The notes below the pieces were generated by a model. The model was given only the letters and a program-made list of their open reading frames with translations. It made no database searches and was not told the DNA's origin. Below, one piece after another: positions 30,863 to 39,992 of a stretch of DNA of 64,000 nucleotides; position 1 is the stretch's first letter, and the number at the start of each line of letters is the position of its first letter. The DNA is from Candidatus Saccharibacteria bacterium UBA2018. Lineage in GTDB: Bacteria > Patescibacteriota > Saccharimonadia > Saccharimonadales > Saccharimonadaceae. The stretch lies in the NCBI GenBank assembly GCA_002335175.1, contig DDCA01000002.1, positions 111,794 to 175,793 on the forward strand, in the 5' to 3' direction. The position numbers and the translations under genes were made by a program.

Positions 30863-32585
30863 AGAGGAAGTACGCGCACGACTCAATATTGAGGATGTGA
30901 TTGGTGAGTACGTCCAGCTGAAGCGTGCCGGACGTAATTTCAAAGGATTGAGCCCGTTTACGAATGAAAGAACGCCAAGCTTTACAGTCAGTCCCGAAAA
31001 GCACATCTGGCATGATTTCTCGAGCGGCAAAGGCGGTGACGTTTTCAGTTTCGTGATGGAAGTCGAAGGTCTCGACTTTCGGGCTGCCCTAGAGCAATTA
31101 GCCCGAAAAGCAGGGGTTGACCTCTCTCAGTACGACACCAAAAAGTCAGGAGAAATAGCAAAGCGCAAAAAGCGCCTCATTGAAGCCAATGAACTGGCCG
31201 CCCGCTACTACCAGCAAAGCTTGCTGAAGAATAAGCACGCCCTGGAGTACGTCTTTAAAAAGCGCAGCCTGAGTAAAGAAATAGTCCAGGAGTTCAAGAT
31301 CGGATATGCCCCAGACGGGCAAGATGCATTGGTAATATTCCTTACTAAAAAAGGTTTCAGCAAGAAAGAGCTGTCCGATGCCGGGCTTACCAACCGCTAT
31401 GGTGGCGACATTTTCCGCGGACGCATGACCGTGCCGCTAATGGACGCAAGCGGTCAGGTAATCGGCTTCACCGGCCGCATCTTGCGTGACGATCCAAAAG
31501 CACCGAAATATTTGAACACCCCGCAGACGCTGATTTACGACAAGTCGCGCCACGTTTTTGGTCTTTCGCAGGCAAAAGAAGCCATCCGCAAAGGCGATTT
31601 CTCGGTCATTGTCGAAGGTAATCTCGATGTTGTCAGCTCGCACCAGGCCGGTGTCAAAAATGTTGTCGCGTCCGCCGGCACCGCGCTAACCGAATGGCAC
31701 CTTAAAGCTCTGGCCCGGCTATCCAACCACGTGAAGTTAGCCTTTGATGCCGACAAGGCAGGACTTGCTGCGACCGAACGAGCTATTCCAATTGCGGGGA
31801 CTGTAGGGGTCGAACTTGGCATTGTTAGTCTGCCGGATGGGGCGAAAGATCCTGATGAACTGATTCAGCAAGACGCCCAAAAATGGCAGCGGGCAACCGA
31901 TGATGACGAACCGGTTGTTGATTGGGTATTGAAGCAGTATTCGGTTCGAGAAGACATGGCCTCAGCTGGCGGCAAACGCCGGTTTACGACGGACAGTCTA
32001 AAAGTTATCCGTATGCTAAATGATTCGGTTGAACGAGAACACTACTTAAAACAGGTCGCCGCTATGACCGATACGTCATTCGACGCCGTACTCGCAAAAT
32101 TCAACGAAAATCTCAAGGATGCACCACGGCCATCAAAACCAGTCCACAATGATTCTATATCAGTAGAGAACGACAAAGCAGTATACCAAGACGATCTGTT
32201 AGCGGTGCTTACCGCATATCCGGACAGCAGGCATTTACTTGGCGGATTCGATACGACTATGTTTGTAGGAGAACACCGCCAACAGCTTGCCGGTTGGCTC
32301 AAAAAACATACCGACGAGCTTGATGCCGTGCCTACCGCTTTGCGACCACTTGAAACGTATGTTAAAATAGTACAACTAAGGGCCGAGACAAGATACGAAG
32401 GCTGGAGTGAACAAGACAGTTCGCTCGAAGTAGCCAAACTGCTCCGCCAAACCGAAGTTGAACACAAGAAAAAAACCAAAGAACGACTAATCAACGAACT
32501 GCGCGACGCCGAAGCGAGAGGTGACGACACATTGGCGTTAGAGCTACGGACGCAGCTGCATGCACTTATAAAGGAGACTGCTTAG
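30849..32585 (+). CDS. dnaG: DNA primase DnaG with degenerate zinc site
   Basis: A 578-residue primase that lays RNA primers for replication. The N-terminal zinc-ribbon domain is recognisable (KGLSPFTNERTPSFTVSPEK) but all four usual ligands are replaced: Ser35, Thr38, Asp56 and Ser59 stand where CHC2-type primases have Cys, His, Cys, Cys. The TOPRIM core is intact (VIVEGNLDVV; LAFDADKAG). A helicase-binding C-terminal region follows. rpoD starts 3 nt after its stop, as in the classical macromolecular-synthesis operon. Confidence 0.95.
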   Translation: MQDAKEEVRARLNIEDVIGEYVQLKRAGRNFKGLSPFTNERTPSFTVSPEKHIWHDFSSGKGGDVFSFVMEVEGLDFRAALEQLARKAGVDLSQYDTKKSGEIAKRKKRLIEANELAARYYQQSLLKNKHALEYVFKKRSLSKEIVQEFKIGYAPDGQDALVIFLTKKGFSKKELSDAGLTNRYGGDIFRGRMTVPLMDASGQVIGFTGRILRDDPKAPKYLNTPQTLIYDKSRHVFGLSQAKEAIRKGDFSVIVEGNLDVVSSHQAGVKNVVASAGTALTEWHLKALARLSNHVKLAFDADKAGLAATERAIPIAGTVGVELGIVSLPDGAKDPDELIQQDAQKWQRATDDDEPVVDWVLKQYSVREDMASAGGKRRFTTDSLKVIRMLNDSVEREHYLKQVAAMTDTSFDAVLAKFNENLKDAPRPSKPVHNDSISVENDKAVYQDDLLAVLTAYPDSRHLLGGFDTTMFVGEHRQQLAGWLKKHTDELDAVPTALRPLETYVKIVQLRAETRYEGWSEQDSSLEVAKLLRQTEVEHKKKTKERLINELRDAEARGDDTLALELRTQLHALIKETA

Positions 32586-32588
32586 ACT

Positions 32589-33584
32589 ATGGGCAATAAT
32601 GACGACGACGATTTGACAAAGAAAGCGCTTGAAGAAGAGCAAGAAATTGACACGCTTGAGGGCGTCAAAGAACCGGATGCAACCGAACTCGAAGACGAGC
32701 TGGAAGACGATGAAGACACCCTCAACTCAAACCAGTATTTTGACGATGTTTCTGACGACTCGGTACGTTTGTACCTCCGTGAAATTGGTAAAATTCCGCT
32801 GCTTAATGCCGAAGAAGAATTAGCTCTCGCGCAAAAAGTCGTAGCTGGCGATAAGAAAGCAAAAGACAAAATGGCCGAAGCCAACATGCGGCTGGTCGTT
32901 TCGATTGCCAAGCGCTACAGCGGCCGCGGATTGGATTTCCTCGACTTAATCCAAGAAGGTAACACCGGTTTGCTGCGAGCCGTCGAAAAGTTCGACCCTG
33001 ACAAGGGCTTCAAGTTTAGTACCTACGCAACCTGGTGGATTCGCCAAGCCATTACCCGTGCTATTGCCGACCAAGCTCGTGTTATCCGTATTCCGGTCCA
33101 CATGGTTGAAACCATCAACAAGCTACTCCGAACGCAGCGCCGCATGACCCAAGACTTAAACCGCGAACCGACCATTGAAGAGCTAGCCAAAGAACTCGAG
33201 ATGGAGCCGGAAAAAGTTGAATACGTCATTAAAATCAAGCAGGATATCCAATCGCTTGACGCAGGCGTTGGCCGTGATGGGGAAGACGAAGATTCGGTAC
33301 TGCAAGATTTCATCGAAGACGAAGAATCGGCAACTCCGGAAGAATCTGCGACGACTCAGTTACTGAAAGAGCAGGTGCAAGCCGTGCTTTCAACGCTATC
33401 CGACCGTGAACAAAAAATTGTTCGTATGCGATTTGGTCTGGACAACGGCAAGAGCCACACGCTCGAAGAAGTTGGCCAAGAATTCGCCGTCACGCGTGAA
33501 CGTATCCGTCAAATCGAAGCCAAGGCACTTGCCAAACTGCGCAAGCACAAAGACGCCAAGAAACTTCACGAATACATAAAGTAG
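32589..33584 (+). CDS. rpoD: Primary sigma factor RpoD
   Basis: A 331-residue group 1 sigma-70. An acidic N-terminus of about 50 residues replaces region 1.1. Region 1.2 (DSVRLYLREIGKIPLL) follows, then region 2 (AEANMRLVVSIAKRYSGRGLDFLDLIQEGNTG, quoted in two parts, and FKFSTYATWWIRQAI), region 3 and region 4 (HTLEEVGQEFAVTRERIRQIE). It should recognise the TTGACA/TATAAT promoters seen through the window. It is cotranscribed with dnaG. Confidence 0.97.
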   Translation: MGNNDDDDLTKKALEEEQEIDTLEGVKEPDATELEDELEDDEDTLNSNQYFDDVSDDSVRLYLREIGKIPLLNAEEELALAQKVVAGDKKAKDKMAEANMRLVVSIAKRYSGRGLDFLDLIQEGNTGLLRAVEKFDPDKGFKFSTYATWWIRQAITRAIADQARVIRIPVHMVETINKLLRTQRRMTQDLNREPTIEELAKELEMEPEKVEYVIKIKQDIQSLDAGVGRDGEDEDSVLQDFIEDEESATPEESATTQLLKEQVQAVLSTLSDREQKIVRMRFGLDNGKSHTLEEVGQEFAVTRERIRQIEAKALAKLRKHKDAKKLHEYIK

Positions 33585-33587
33585 GTG

Positions 33588-34217
33588 TTAACGACAATCA
33601 GCGGCACGTGAAGCGTTTACGAGAGGCACATCTACTAACGTTTCATTTGACGTTCCGCCAACCGTCGGGTCGTAATACACAACATGCGCACCTGAAGGCC
33701 CGCAGACCTCGTATTGTACGTCTTCATAGTGCATTGGCACACCATCAGTGACAGAAAGGGGCTTACCACCTTCAACTAGTTTTGACTCATCATGGTCGGC
33801 AAAATCATCAATTGTCGCAGGGTACTTCCCCTCGAGTGCATAATACGCTTCGGCACGTTTCGCTACGGCACTCGCTGTGCTTTCAGCCGCGGCAAGCTTG
33901 GCTCGCTCCTGGATGCCGTTATGGGCGACGAGCATGATCATCACCATGATTGGAACGAACACAAGACCAATCGCGTTCAAGACAATCCCAATGATACCAA
34001 GGGTCGGCGATGCTTTAGCCTGGGTTGATTTTACGGTAGAGATGATGCTGAGCACGATGCCGATTAGCTGCAAGAACACGAATGAAAGAACAATACCGAC
34101 AATTCCTAGGGTCTTACCCGGGTTACTAATTGGCGGAGCTGCAGGTGGTTGAGCCGCCATTGGCACAGGCTCAGCGGTTGGCTGTGGGGTTAGGGCTTGG
34201 TTGTTGTTCTGGTCCAT
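33588..34217 (-). CDS. Membrane protein with DUF4190-like helices and pilin-like C-domain
   Basis: A 209-residue protein: a Pro/Ala-rich N-terminal 35 residues, two membrane helices (LGIVGIVLSFVFLQLIGIVL; IGIVLNAIGLVFVPIMVMIM), then an outer domain. The segment AKRAEAYYALEGKYPATIDDF is like the start of pseudopilin globular domains, and a C-terminal Cys pair (EVCGPS and AADC) may form a disulfide. Convergent with rpoD. Function unknown. Confidence 0.7.
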   Translation of the reverse strand: MDQNNNQALTPQPTAEPVPMAAQPPAAPPISNPGKTLGIVGIVLSFVFLQLIGIVLSIISTVKSTQAKASPTLGIIGIVLNAIGLVFVPIMVMIMLVAHNGIQERAKLAAAESTASAVAKRAEAYYALEGKYPATIDDFADHDESKLVEGGKPLSVTDGVPMHYEDVQYEVCGPSGAHVVYYDPTVGGTSNETLVDVPLVNASRAADCR

Positions 34218-34231
34218 ATTACTCCTTATTT

Positions 34232-34807
34232 TTATTTGTTGAAGCCGGAATGGACGAGGACCTCATTAAGTTGCTTGTGCAACCATTCAAGGTCTTTATC
34301 GTTGTGAACGAAATAATCGGCAATAGCAATAGGGCCGCCTTTTTCAAGATTTTCAATTTCTGCCCAGTCGCGGTCGTCAATTTCCTGGGCGGTCATTGGC
34401 CGTTCCGGACGGTTTGCCATGCGTTGGTAACGCAGGTGCTTGGGTGTGACAACAGCAATGACTGTCATCTCCCCAGGGAACTCATGCTTTAAAATCTTGT
34501 ATTCACTCCAGCTGTATAGGCCGTCCAATACCACACGGTGCTGACCAGCAGCAATTAAATCACGGGCTTCTTTGATGGCGCGTTTAACTACGAAGTCCTT
34601 GCCTTCTTTTTCACGGATTTCTTCACGGAATTGCTTTTGGCTTTCCCATGTAATTTCAATCCCAGCTTCTTCCATGGCTTTGTAAATAATGCCGCCGAAA
34701 TATACTTTCGGCACGCCTTTTTCGGTTAAGTATTCGACTGCCACACTTTTTCCGCTGCCAGCAAGGCCTACGAAAGCAACAATCTTCACATTTTTTTGTT
34801 CTGTCAT
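34232..34807 (-). CDS. P-loop kinase, dephospho-CoA kinase/NMP kinase-like
   Basis: A 191-residue P-loop protein with Walker A GLAGSGKSVAVEYL near residue 13, VVLDGLYSWSEYKIL near residue 93, and a lid-like Arg-rich stretch (RYQRMANRPERPM). This resembles dephospho-CoA and nucleotide kinases of archaeal type. The substrate is not certain. The gene follows the DUF4190-like gene's start by 14 bp in the same direction. Confidence 0.75.
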   Translation of the reverse strand: MTEQKNVKIVAFVGLAGSGKSVAVEYLTEKGVPKVYFGGIIYKAMEEAGIEITWESQKQFREEIREKEGKDFVVKRAIKEARDLIAAGQHRVVLDGLYSWSEYKILKHEFPGEMTVIAVVTPKHLRYQRMANRPERPMTAQEIDDRDWAEIENLEKGGPIAIADYFVHNDKDLEWLHKQLNEVLVHSGFNK

Positions 34808-34869
34808 TAGGAACTATTGTAGCAAACCAATCAGGTCATGCTTGCAAGCACGCATGACCATGTCAAAAT

Positions 34870-34884
34870 TAGAATGACTAATCA
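34870..34884 (+). promoter_or_regulatory. Leaderless promoter of the HTH-like gene
   Basis: TAGAAT at 34870-34875, then 8 nt to the ATG. Confidence 0.5.
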
Positions 34885-35351
34885 TGACAAAAGAACATCC
34901 CGAATCCAAGCCAGACGAGGCTGTTATCCCTAAAGACAAAAATGAGATTCTACGTCTTATTGAAGTGGGTAGGGACATATTAAACGATGATCAAATGGAA
35001 CTACTATTTGCTTTATATGAGGAAGACGATGCTTGGAGAGCTGCCGAAATGCTTGGAATGAGTTTACCCCAATTGGAGAAAAAATGGTTAGATGTTATAG
35101 GTCGAACAACTCCTCAGCCGAATGGCTCTGAGCGCATTACTAAAAAAGGAAAACCATATCTTAAACGTCTAGGTCACTCGGCACTGACAAAAATTCTACT
35201 CGAGCGGAGCGATATGGTTGAAGAAGACAGAAAAATAGTCATTGCACTTGCGACTTCCACAAATCAAGGTACTGCTGCAAGGTCTTTAGGAATGACGTAT
35301 AACGACTTTGTAAAGCGATTTATCGAAATCCGGCGTGAGTATGATTTTTAA
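34884..35351 (+). CDS. Putative DNA-binding protein with two HTH-like repeats (155 aa)
   Basis: Two similar segments are seen: DDQMELLFALYEEDDAWRAA..LGMSLPQLEKKW at about residues 35-70 and EEDRKIVIALATSTNQGTAA..LGMTYNDFVKRF at about 113-148. Both have the helix-turn-helix style of sigma region 4 or LuxR domains. It lies directly before the WhiB-domain gene, which also has a helix-turn-helix, so both may be regulators. AT-richer than the genes around it. Family not recognised. Confidence 0.6.
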   Translation: MTKEHPESKPDEAVIPKDKNEILRLIEVGRDILNDDQMELLFALYEEDDAWRAAEMLGMSLPQLEKKWLDVIGRTTPQPNGSERITKKGKPYLKRLGHSALTKILLERSDMVEEDRKIVIALATSTNQGTAARSLGMTYNDFVKRFIEIRREYDF

Positions 35352-35436
35352 CACATCAAAATAGAACTTGTTAAATATAAATCCAAGTGCTATACATTAG
35401 AAAACTAAACGTGTGGCTTAAGGAATTGCGATTCAG

Positions 35437-36453
35437 ATGAAGCAGGTACGCATAGAAGGTGGTGCGAGTAACGAACATCTTTCTAAGCGTGTGGAATACG
35501 CAAACGAAATCTTTGCATGGTTGCAAAATCCCAATATTGAGCCGCCCGAGATATACGCCGGCCATAAAGCTGTTTTAAACGCTGCTTTTGATGGGATACG
35601 TCCGACAACTATTGCCCAAAGAATTGATTCGCTAGAGGATGAAGACCAATGGCTCGGGGCGTCTTTAGCCGTTGCGGGCTTCGGAACCGACTTCATTACA
35701 GAACATTTCCCAGATCTCGATTTAGACGCTAGTCTTGAAAAAATAGGAGCTATCCAACCAACCGGCACGTTGGCTGGTGAGGTTGGCCACAACGAAAAGA
35801 GCCTCGCAACATTATTTAGTTTAAGTACGGAACAGGCTAATGAAGTTTTAATATGGTTGCGAAGACCATACGGCGAAGCGCCTGAACTCAATGAGCTAGG
35901 TGGCCGGCGTCTTTCGGTCGTTACAGATCACGGAGACTTAGTAGAGGCAGTGCGCACTTCGAAAGAGTTGCACCCCTCAGAGCGAACCATCATCCACTTG
36001 CTGCTGGCTGGATTTGATAAAAATATGATTGTGGGTCGCTTTGCTGAAGCAGACGTACACGCTGCTGTTGGGGCGTTACGAAGCAGGGTTATAAAACGAC
36101 GCGCAGCAAAGGCAGCAAAGGCAAAGTCTGCGATTCTTGATTTCCCTCGAACTGCAAAAAGACTTGAAAAACTAAAAGATAATGAGGATTGGGGCAAGTA
36201 TGTTGTCTGTAGTCCGGATGACGACTTAATCTTGGAGCCAAGGCGCGGGTTTGAAGGCGGAGTCGACCCAAGGGCGAGGAGCTTATGTCATTCCTGTATG
36301 GTAAGGCTGCATTGTTTGAAAGATGGACTAGATGACGATACCCCAGTCATCCGTGGCGGAATGAGTCACCGTGAAAGAAAAAGACTCGTGAAATTTATTA
36401 GTGGCGATGAGACAGCTGAAGAAAATGAGCAAACCGAAGAAATCGTGGCATAA
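35437..36453 (+). CDS. HTH protein with C-terminal WhiB-like [4Fe-4S] domain
   Basis: A 338-residue protein. A LuxR/sigma-4-like segment (HPSERTIIHLLLAGFDKNMI) lies near residue 182, then a Lys/Ala-rich helix, then a WhiB-type end. Four cysteines (258, 284, 287, 293) have the spacing C-x25-C-x2-C-x5-C, with SLCHSCMVRLHCLKDGL, then the turn and basic motif VIRGGMSHRERKRLVK that matches the WhiB G[VI]WGG-x-S-x-x-E-R pattern. WhiB proteins bind a redox- and NO-sensitive cluster and partner the primary sigma factor. They are regarded as an actinobacterial and actinophage family, and are normally 80-140 residues without a long N-terminus. Confidence 0.8.
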   Translation: MKQVRIEGGASNEHLSKRVEYANEIFAWLQNPNIEPPEIYAGHKAVLNAAFDGIRPTTIAQRIDSLEDEDQWLGASLAVAGFGTDFITEHFPDLDLDASLEKIGAIQPTGTLAGEVGHNEKSLATLFSLSTEQANEVLIWLRRPYGEAPELNELGGRRLSVVTDHGDLVEAVRTSKELHPSERTIIHLLLAGFDKNMIVGRFAEADVHAAVGALRSRVIKRRAAKAAKAKSAILDFPRTAKRLEKLKDNEDWGKYVVCSPDDDLILEPRRGFEGGVDPRARSLCHSCMVRLHCLKDGLDDDTPVIRGGMSHRERKRLVKFISGDETAEENEQTEEIVA

Positions 36454-36480
36454 GCGGTTCGTACTCTCTACCTGAACGAG

Positions 36481-36493
36481 TATACTTATTACA
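36481..36493 (+). promoter_or_regulatory. Leaderless promoter of the polA operon
   Basis: TATACT at 36481-36486, then 6 nt to the ATG. Confidence 0.65.
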
Positions 36494-39024
36494 TGACCAA
36501 ACGCCTGGCGGTGATAGATGGAAAGTCCGTGTTTTACCGCGGCTACTATGCCATGCCTGGGCTATCGACGAAAGACGGCACACCTACTGGTGGAGTGTTC
36601 GGGTTCGCCAGCTTGGCAATTGAACTTATTAAAAAATTAGAACCTGATTTCGTAGCCGTTGCGTGGGATAAGCCCAAAACCAACATTCGTAAACGCCGCG
36701 AACTGTACCCGGAATACAAAGCTGGCCGCAAACCGGCGCCGCCGGACTTTTACGAGCAGGTGCCAATACTCCATCGTTTGCTTGATGCATTTGGCTGGCC
36801 TTTATATGAGATAGATGATTATGAAGCCGATGACATTATGGGCGCATTTGCAGTTCAAGCGACGAAGAAGGGGATTGAAACCTGTCTTCTGACCAGTGAC
36901 CTCGACGTATTGCAGCTGGTCGGGCCATTGACGCATGTCTATGCCATGAAGTCGGGCCTCGCTAATATCGAGCTATATAACCCTGAAACTTTCGAGGAAA
37001 AATACGGCCTGGACGTTGAACAATTTTTGGACCTGAAAGCACTAAAAGGTGATTCGAGCGATAATATTCCAGGTGTGCCGGGTATTGGTGAGAAGGGCGC
37101 AATTCAACTGCTGCAAGAGTTCAAAACGCTCGATAATATTTATGAGCACCTCGCTGATGTAAAGCCAACGCTCGCTAAAAAGCTCGAAGCAGGCAAAGAG
37201 TCAGCCTATCTTTCCAAAGAAGTTGCACGTATTTGGACAGATATTCCTATCGAACTGGACTGGGACGAAGCGGACGTGAACGACTGCGACCTGCAAAAAG
37301 TTGCTGACATTCTGAAGGAGCTCGAGTTCCACTCGTTAATTAAGCGCTTGCCAAAGAATATGCAGCAGACCCAAGACACCAGTCTGTATTTCCACGAAGC
37401 CGACGAGGTTAACCTAACGGAAATTGAGTGGCCAGATCAGGTGACTATCGACGGACCGTTCGTACTGCACCTAGCGGACGACGAATTGTGGGCATCATTT
37501 ACCCCAACGACGATTTCGCACACGAAGCTAGAGAATGTCGACAAATCGTTTTGGCGGGCGGTCGAGTTTGGAACTGTTATCAGTTATGACATCAAAGCGC
37601 TGTACCACGCGCTTGCCGACAAAGGTATAGAGGTTCGCTTCTCCGACCTGCACGATATCCGTCAGGCTGCCTATTTGCTCGACCCACTCCGTCGTGATCG
37701 CAGCCTAGCCGGACTCATCGGTGGGGAACTGGCCAGTCCAGTCGAAGAAGCTGCCGCCATGCGCCAAATCTACGGCTGGCAGTGTGAGGCCTTCAAAGAA
37801 AAACCAAAAGTTGATGACATAGCGAAGCGCTTCGACTTCCCACTGATTTATCATCTGTTCAAAATGGAGCACCAAGGTATTATTCTCGATACCAAAATTC
37901 TGAAGAAGATGAGCAAAGAGCTTGGTGAAAAGCATGCCAAGCTCGAACAAGAAATGTATACGATTGCAGGCCAGGAATTTAATATTGGCAGTCCCGCGCA
38001 GCTGTCCGAAATTTTGTTTACCAAGCTGCAGCTGCCGACGGCGGGCATTAAAAAGGGGAAAACGGGCTATTCAACAGGCCAGAAAGAACTTGATAAATTA
38101 CGCGGGCTCAACCCGATTATCGAGCTGATTGAACAAACGCGAGAACTTTCTAAACTGAAGAACACCTATGTCGATACATTACCGCTGCTGGTAGATGAGG
38201 AAAGCCGACTACATACGACGTTTAATCAGGATGTAGCACCAACCGGACGGCTTTCGAGTGTTAATCCGAATTTACAGAACATCCCAGTCCGTTCAGAAGC
38301 GGGGAAGAAGATCCGCGAAGCATTTGTGCCGGCCAAAGGTAATGTCTTTGTGTCAGCCGACTACTCGCAGTTCGAGCTACGGCTAGCAGCAGTGCTGGCG
38401 GACGACAAGGAACTAATCGAAGACTTCAACGGCGACCTCGACATTCACACCAAGACAGCCAGCGACGTCTACGGTATTCCGCTGGACAAAGTGACCAAGA
38501 ATCAGCGCCGCGATGCCAAGGTGATCAACTTTGGTGTGCTGTACGGCATGAGCCCGCACGGACTTTCGGCTGCGACCGGCATGGACTTTGTAGCAGCCAA
38601 GAAATTCATCGACCAATATTTTGAACTGCGTAAACCTATCCGCGAATTTATAGACAAGACACTCAGACAGGCAAGCGAGGAAGGCTATGTCGAAACCTTC
38701 CACGGCCGCCGCCGTCCAACACCAGATGTAAACTCCAGTAACTTCATGGTTCGGGAAGCCGGCAAACGAGCCGCTGCGAATATGCCTATCCAAGGCACCG
38801 AAGCCGACCTGATGAAACTCGCTATGATAAAAGTCGATGAAGAAATGGGAGATCTTGGTGTACAAGTCCTACAAATCCACGACAGCATATTGGTCGAATG
38901 CCCAGAAAAGAATGCCGAGAAAGTCGGCAAGATTTTAAAGGACACTATGGAAGCTGTCGCACCCGAACTACCGATTAAGCTGAAAGTTGATGTTAGTGTT
39001 GGTAAAAATTGGGGAGAGGTCTAG
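36493..39024 (+). CDS. polA: DNA polymerase I, 3'-5' exonuclease site apparently lost
   Basis: An 843-residue three-domain polymerase for gap filling and primer removal. The 5' nuclease is intact (AVIDGKSVFYRGYYA; YEADDIMGAFA; TSDLDVLQLV). The polymerase has motif A (SADYSQFELRLAAVLADD), motif B (RRDAKVINFGVLYG) and motif C (QIHDSILVE). The middle domain keeps the fold (VISYDIKALYHAL) but shows no Asp-x-Glu pair, so proofreading is probably absent, as in Taq polymerase. It heads a run of tightly coupled genes to 42641. Confidence 0.97.
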   Translation: MTKRLAVIDGKSVFYRGYYAMPGLSTKDGTPTGGVFGFASLAIELIKKLEPDFVAVAWDKPKTNIRKRRELYPEYKAGRKPAPPDFYEQVPILHRLLDAFGWPLYEIDDYEADDIMGAFAVQATKKGIETCLLTSDLDVLQLVGPLTHVYAMKSGLANIELYNPETFEEKYGLDVEQFLDLKALKGDSSDNIPGVPGIGEKGAIQLLQEFKTLDNIYEHLADVKPTLAKKLEAGKESAYLSKEVARIWTDIPIELDWDEADVNDCDLQKVADILKELEFHSLIKRLPKNMQQTQDTSLYFHEADEVNLTEIEWPDQVTIDGPFVLHLADDELWASFTPTTISHTKLENVDKSFWRAVEFGTVISYDIKALYHALADKGIEVRFSDLHDIRQAAYLLDPLRRDRSLAGLIGGELASPVEEAAAMRQIYGWQCEAFKEKPKVDDIAKRFDFPLIYHLFKMEHQGIILDTKILKKMSKELGEKHAKLEQEMYTIAGQEFNIGSPAQLSEILFTKLQLPTAGIKKGKTGYSTGQKELDKLRGLNPIIELIEQTRELSKLKNTYVDTLPLLVDEESRLHTTFNQDVAPTGRLSSVNPNLQNIPVRSEAGKKIREAFVPAKGNVFVSADYSQFELRLAAVLADDKELIEDFNGDLDIHTKTASDVYGIPLDKVTKNQRRDAKVINFGVLYGMSPHGLSAATGMDFVAAKKFIDQYFELRKPIREFIDKTLRQASEEGYVETFHGRRRPTPDVNSSNFMVREAGKRAAANMPIQGTEADLMKLAMIKVDEEMGDLGVQVLQIHDSILVECPEKNAEKVGKILKDTMEAVAPELPIKLKVDVSVGKNWGEV

Positions 39025-39588
39025 TTGAACGAAGAAATTATTGCTAAAGGTAAGCTATTCGAACTTGTCCAGGTAAGACAAGACGATGGTCGGGTGTTTG
39101 AAGTTGCCAGGCGGGCGCCTGGCGTACGCTTAATAATCGCAGATAAAACCAAACAAAAAGTACTCCTTACCAAAGAGTATCGTCAGGAACTTGCCGAGTG
39201 GGATTACCGACTGCCTGGGGGCAAAGTGTTTGATAGCCTGGATGACTACGAAACCCATCGAAAAAGCGGTGACGATATTACCGAAGCCGCCAAAAATCAG
39301 GCTATCAACGAAGCTCAGCAAGAGGCCGGAGTGGAGATTGCTGAACTGGAACTGTATAAAAAATCGGTGCTCGGTGCAACAGTCGAATGGGACTTATACG
39401 TGTTCGAAGCCACGAAATGGCAGCTGAGTGTTCACGGCCAAGAGCTCGAGGTCGGTGAGAAAATCGAAGCCGACAACTGGGTGAGTTTCGACGAAGCAAG
39501 ACAAATGATTCTGGACGGCCAGATGCAAGAAGAACGAATTGGACTAGTGCTGCTTCAATGGCTTGCTGCCCAGCAAGGAGTGAACTGA
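39025..39588 (+). CDS. Nudix hydrolase, ADP-ribose pyrophosphatase-like
   Basis: A 187-residue Nudix protein. After DYRLPGGKVF a loop of about 15 residues is inserted (LDDYETHRKSGDD), then the Nudix helix reads AINEAQQEAGVEI, with Asn in place of the usual Arg of REUXEEXGU. It should cleave nucleoside diphosphates linked to another group, such as ADP-ribose. The start is TTG, directly after the polA stop, with GGGGAGAGG upstream. Confidence 0.85.
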   Translation: MNEEIIAKGKLFELVQVRQDDGRVFEVARRAPGVRLIIADKTKQKVLLTKEYRQELAEWDYRLPGGKVFDSLDDYETHRKSGDDITEAAKNQAINEAQQEAGVEIAELELYKKSVLGATVEWDLYVFEATKWQLSVHGQELEVGEKIEADNWVSFDEARQMILDGQMQEERIGLVLLQWLAAQQGVN

Positions 39589-39992
39589 TGTCCAATACAA
39601 CCGATTGTGTGTTCTGCAAAGAAATAGGTACTGGTGAAAACTTTTTTGCTGACGATTCTCTTTTCAGCGCGCGTAAAGACCAATTCCCTGTGAGCCCAGG
39701 GCATGCTGAAATCATACCGAAGCGACACATTCAATACTTTGATGAACTGACGGACGAAGAACTTTCGCACATACTTATTTTTGCTAAAGAAGTAATGCAG
39801 CAAATTCGTGACGAACTACCCACCAAACCGGACGCTTTTAATATAGCTATAAATGATGGCCCTGAAGCAGGCCAGACTGTTTTTCACCTTCATCTACACT
39901 TGATTCCAAGATATAAGGGTGACGTCGAAAATCCAAAAGGTGGAATTCGGCGTATTTTTCCGAACGATGAATACTCGAACAGAAAAGCATGA
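39588..39992 (+). CDS. HIT family hydrolase
   Basis: A 134-residue histidine-triad protein: CVFCKEIGTGENF at the start (zinc-binding CxxC), GHAEIIPKRHI in the middle, and the triad HLHLHLIPRYKGD near the end. HIT proteins hydrolyse nucleotide conjugates such as Ap4A or AMP-lysine. Its ATG overlaps the Nudix stop (TGATG), and AAGGAG lies 7 nt before it. The two genes may act together on nucleotide by-products. Confidence 0.93.
   Translation: MSNTTDCVFCKEIGTGENFFADDSLFSARKDQFPVSPGHAEIIPKRHIQYFDELTDEELSHILIFAKEVMQQIRDELPTKPDAFNIAINDGPEAGQTVFHLHLHLIPRYKGDVENPKGGIRRIFPNDEYSNRKA

Noticed and set aside
38413..38865. 150-codon minus-strand ORF inside polA
   Set aside because: It is antisense to the conserved polymerase motifs; a shadow frame.
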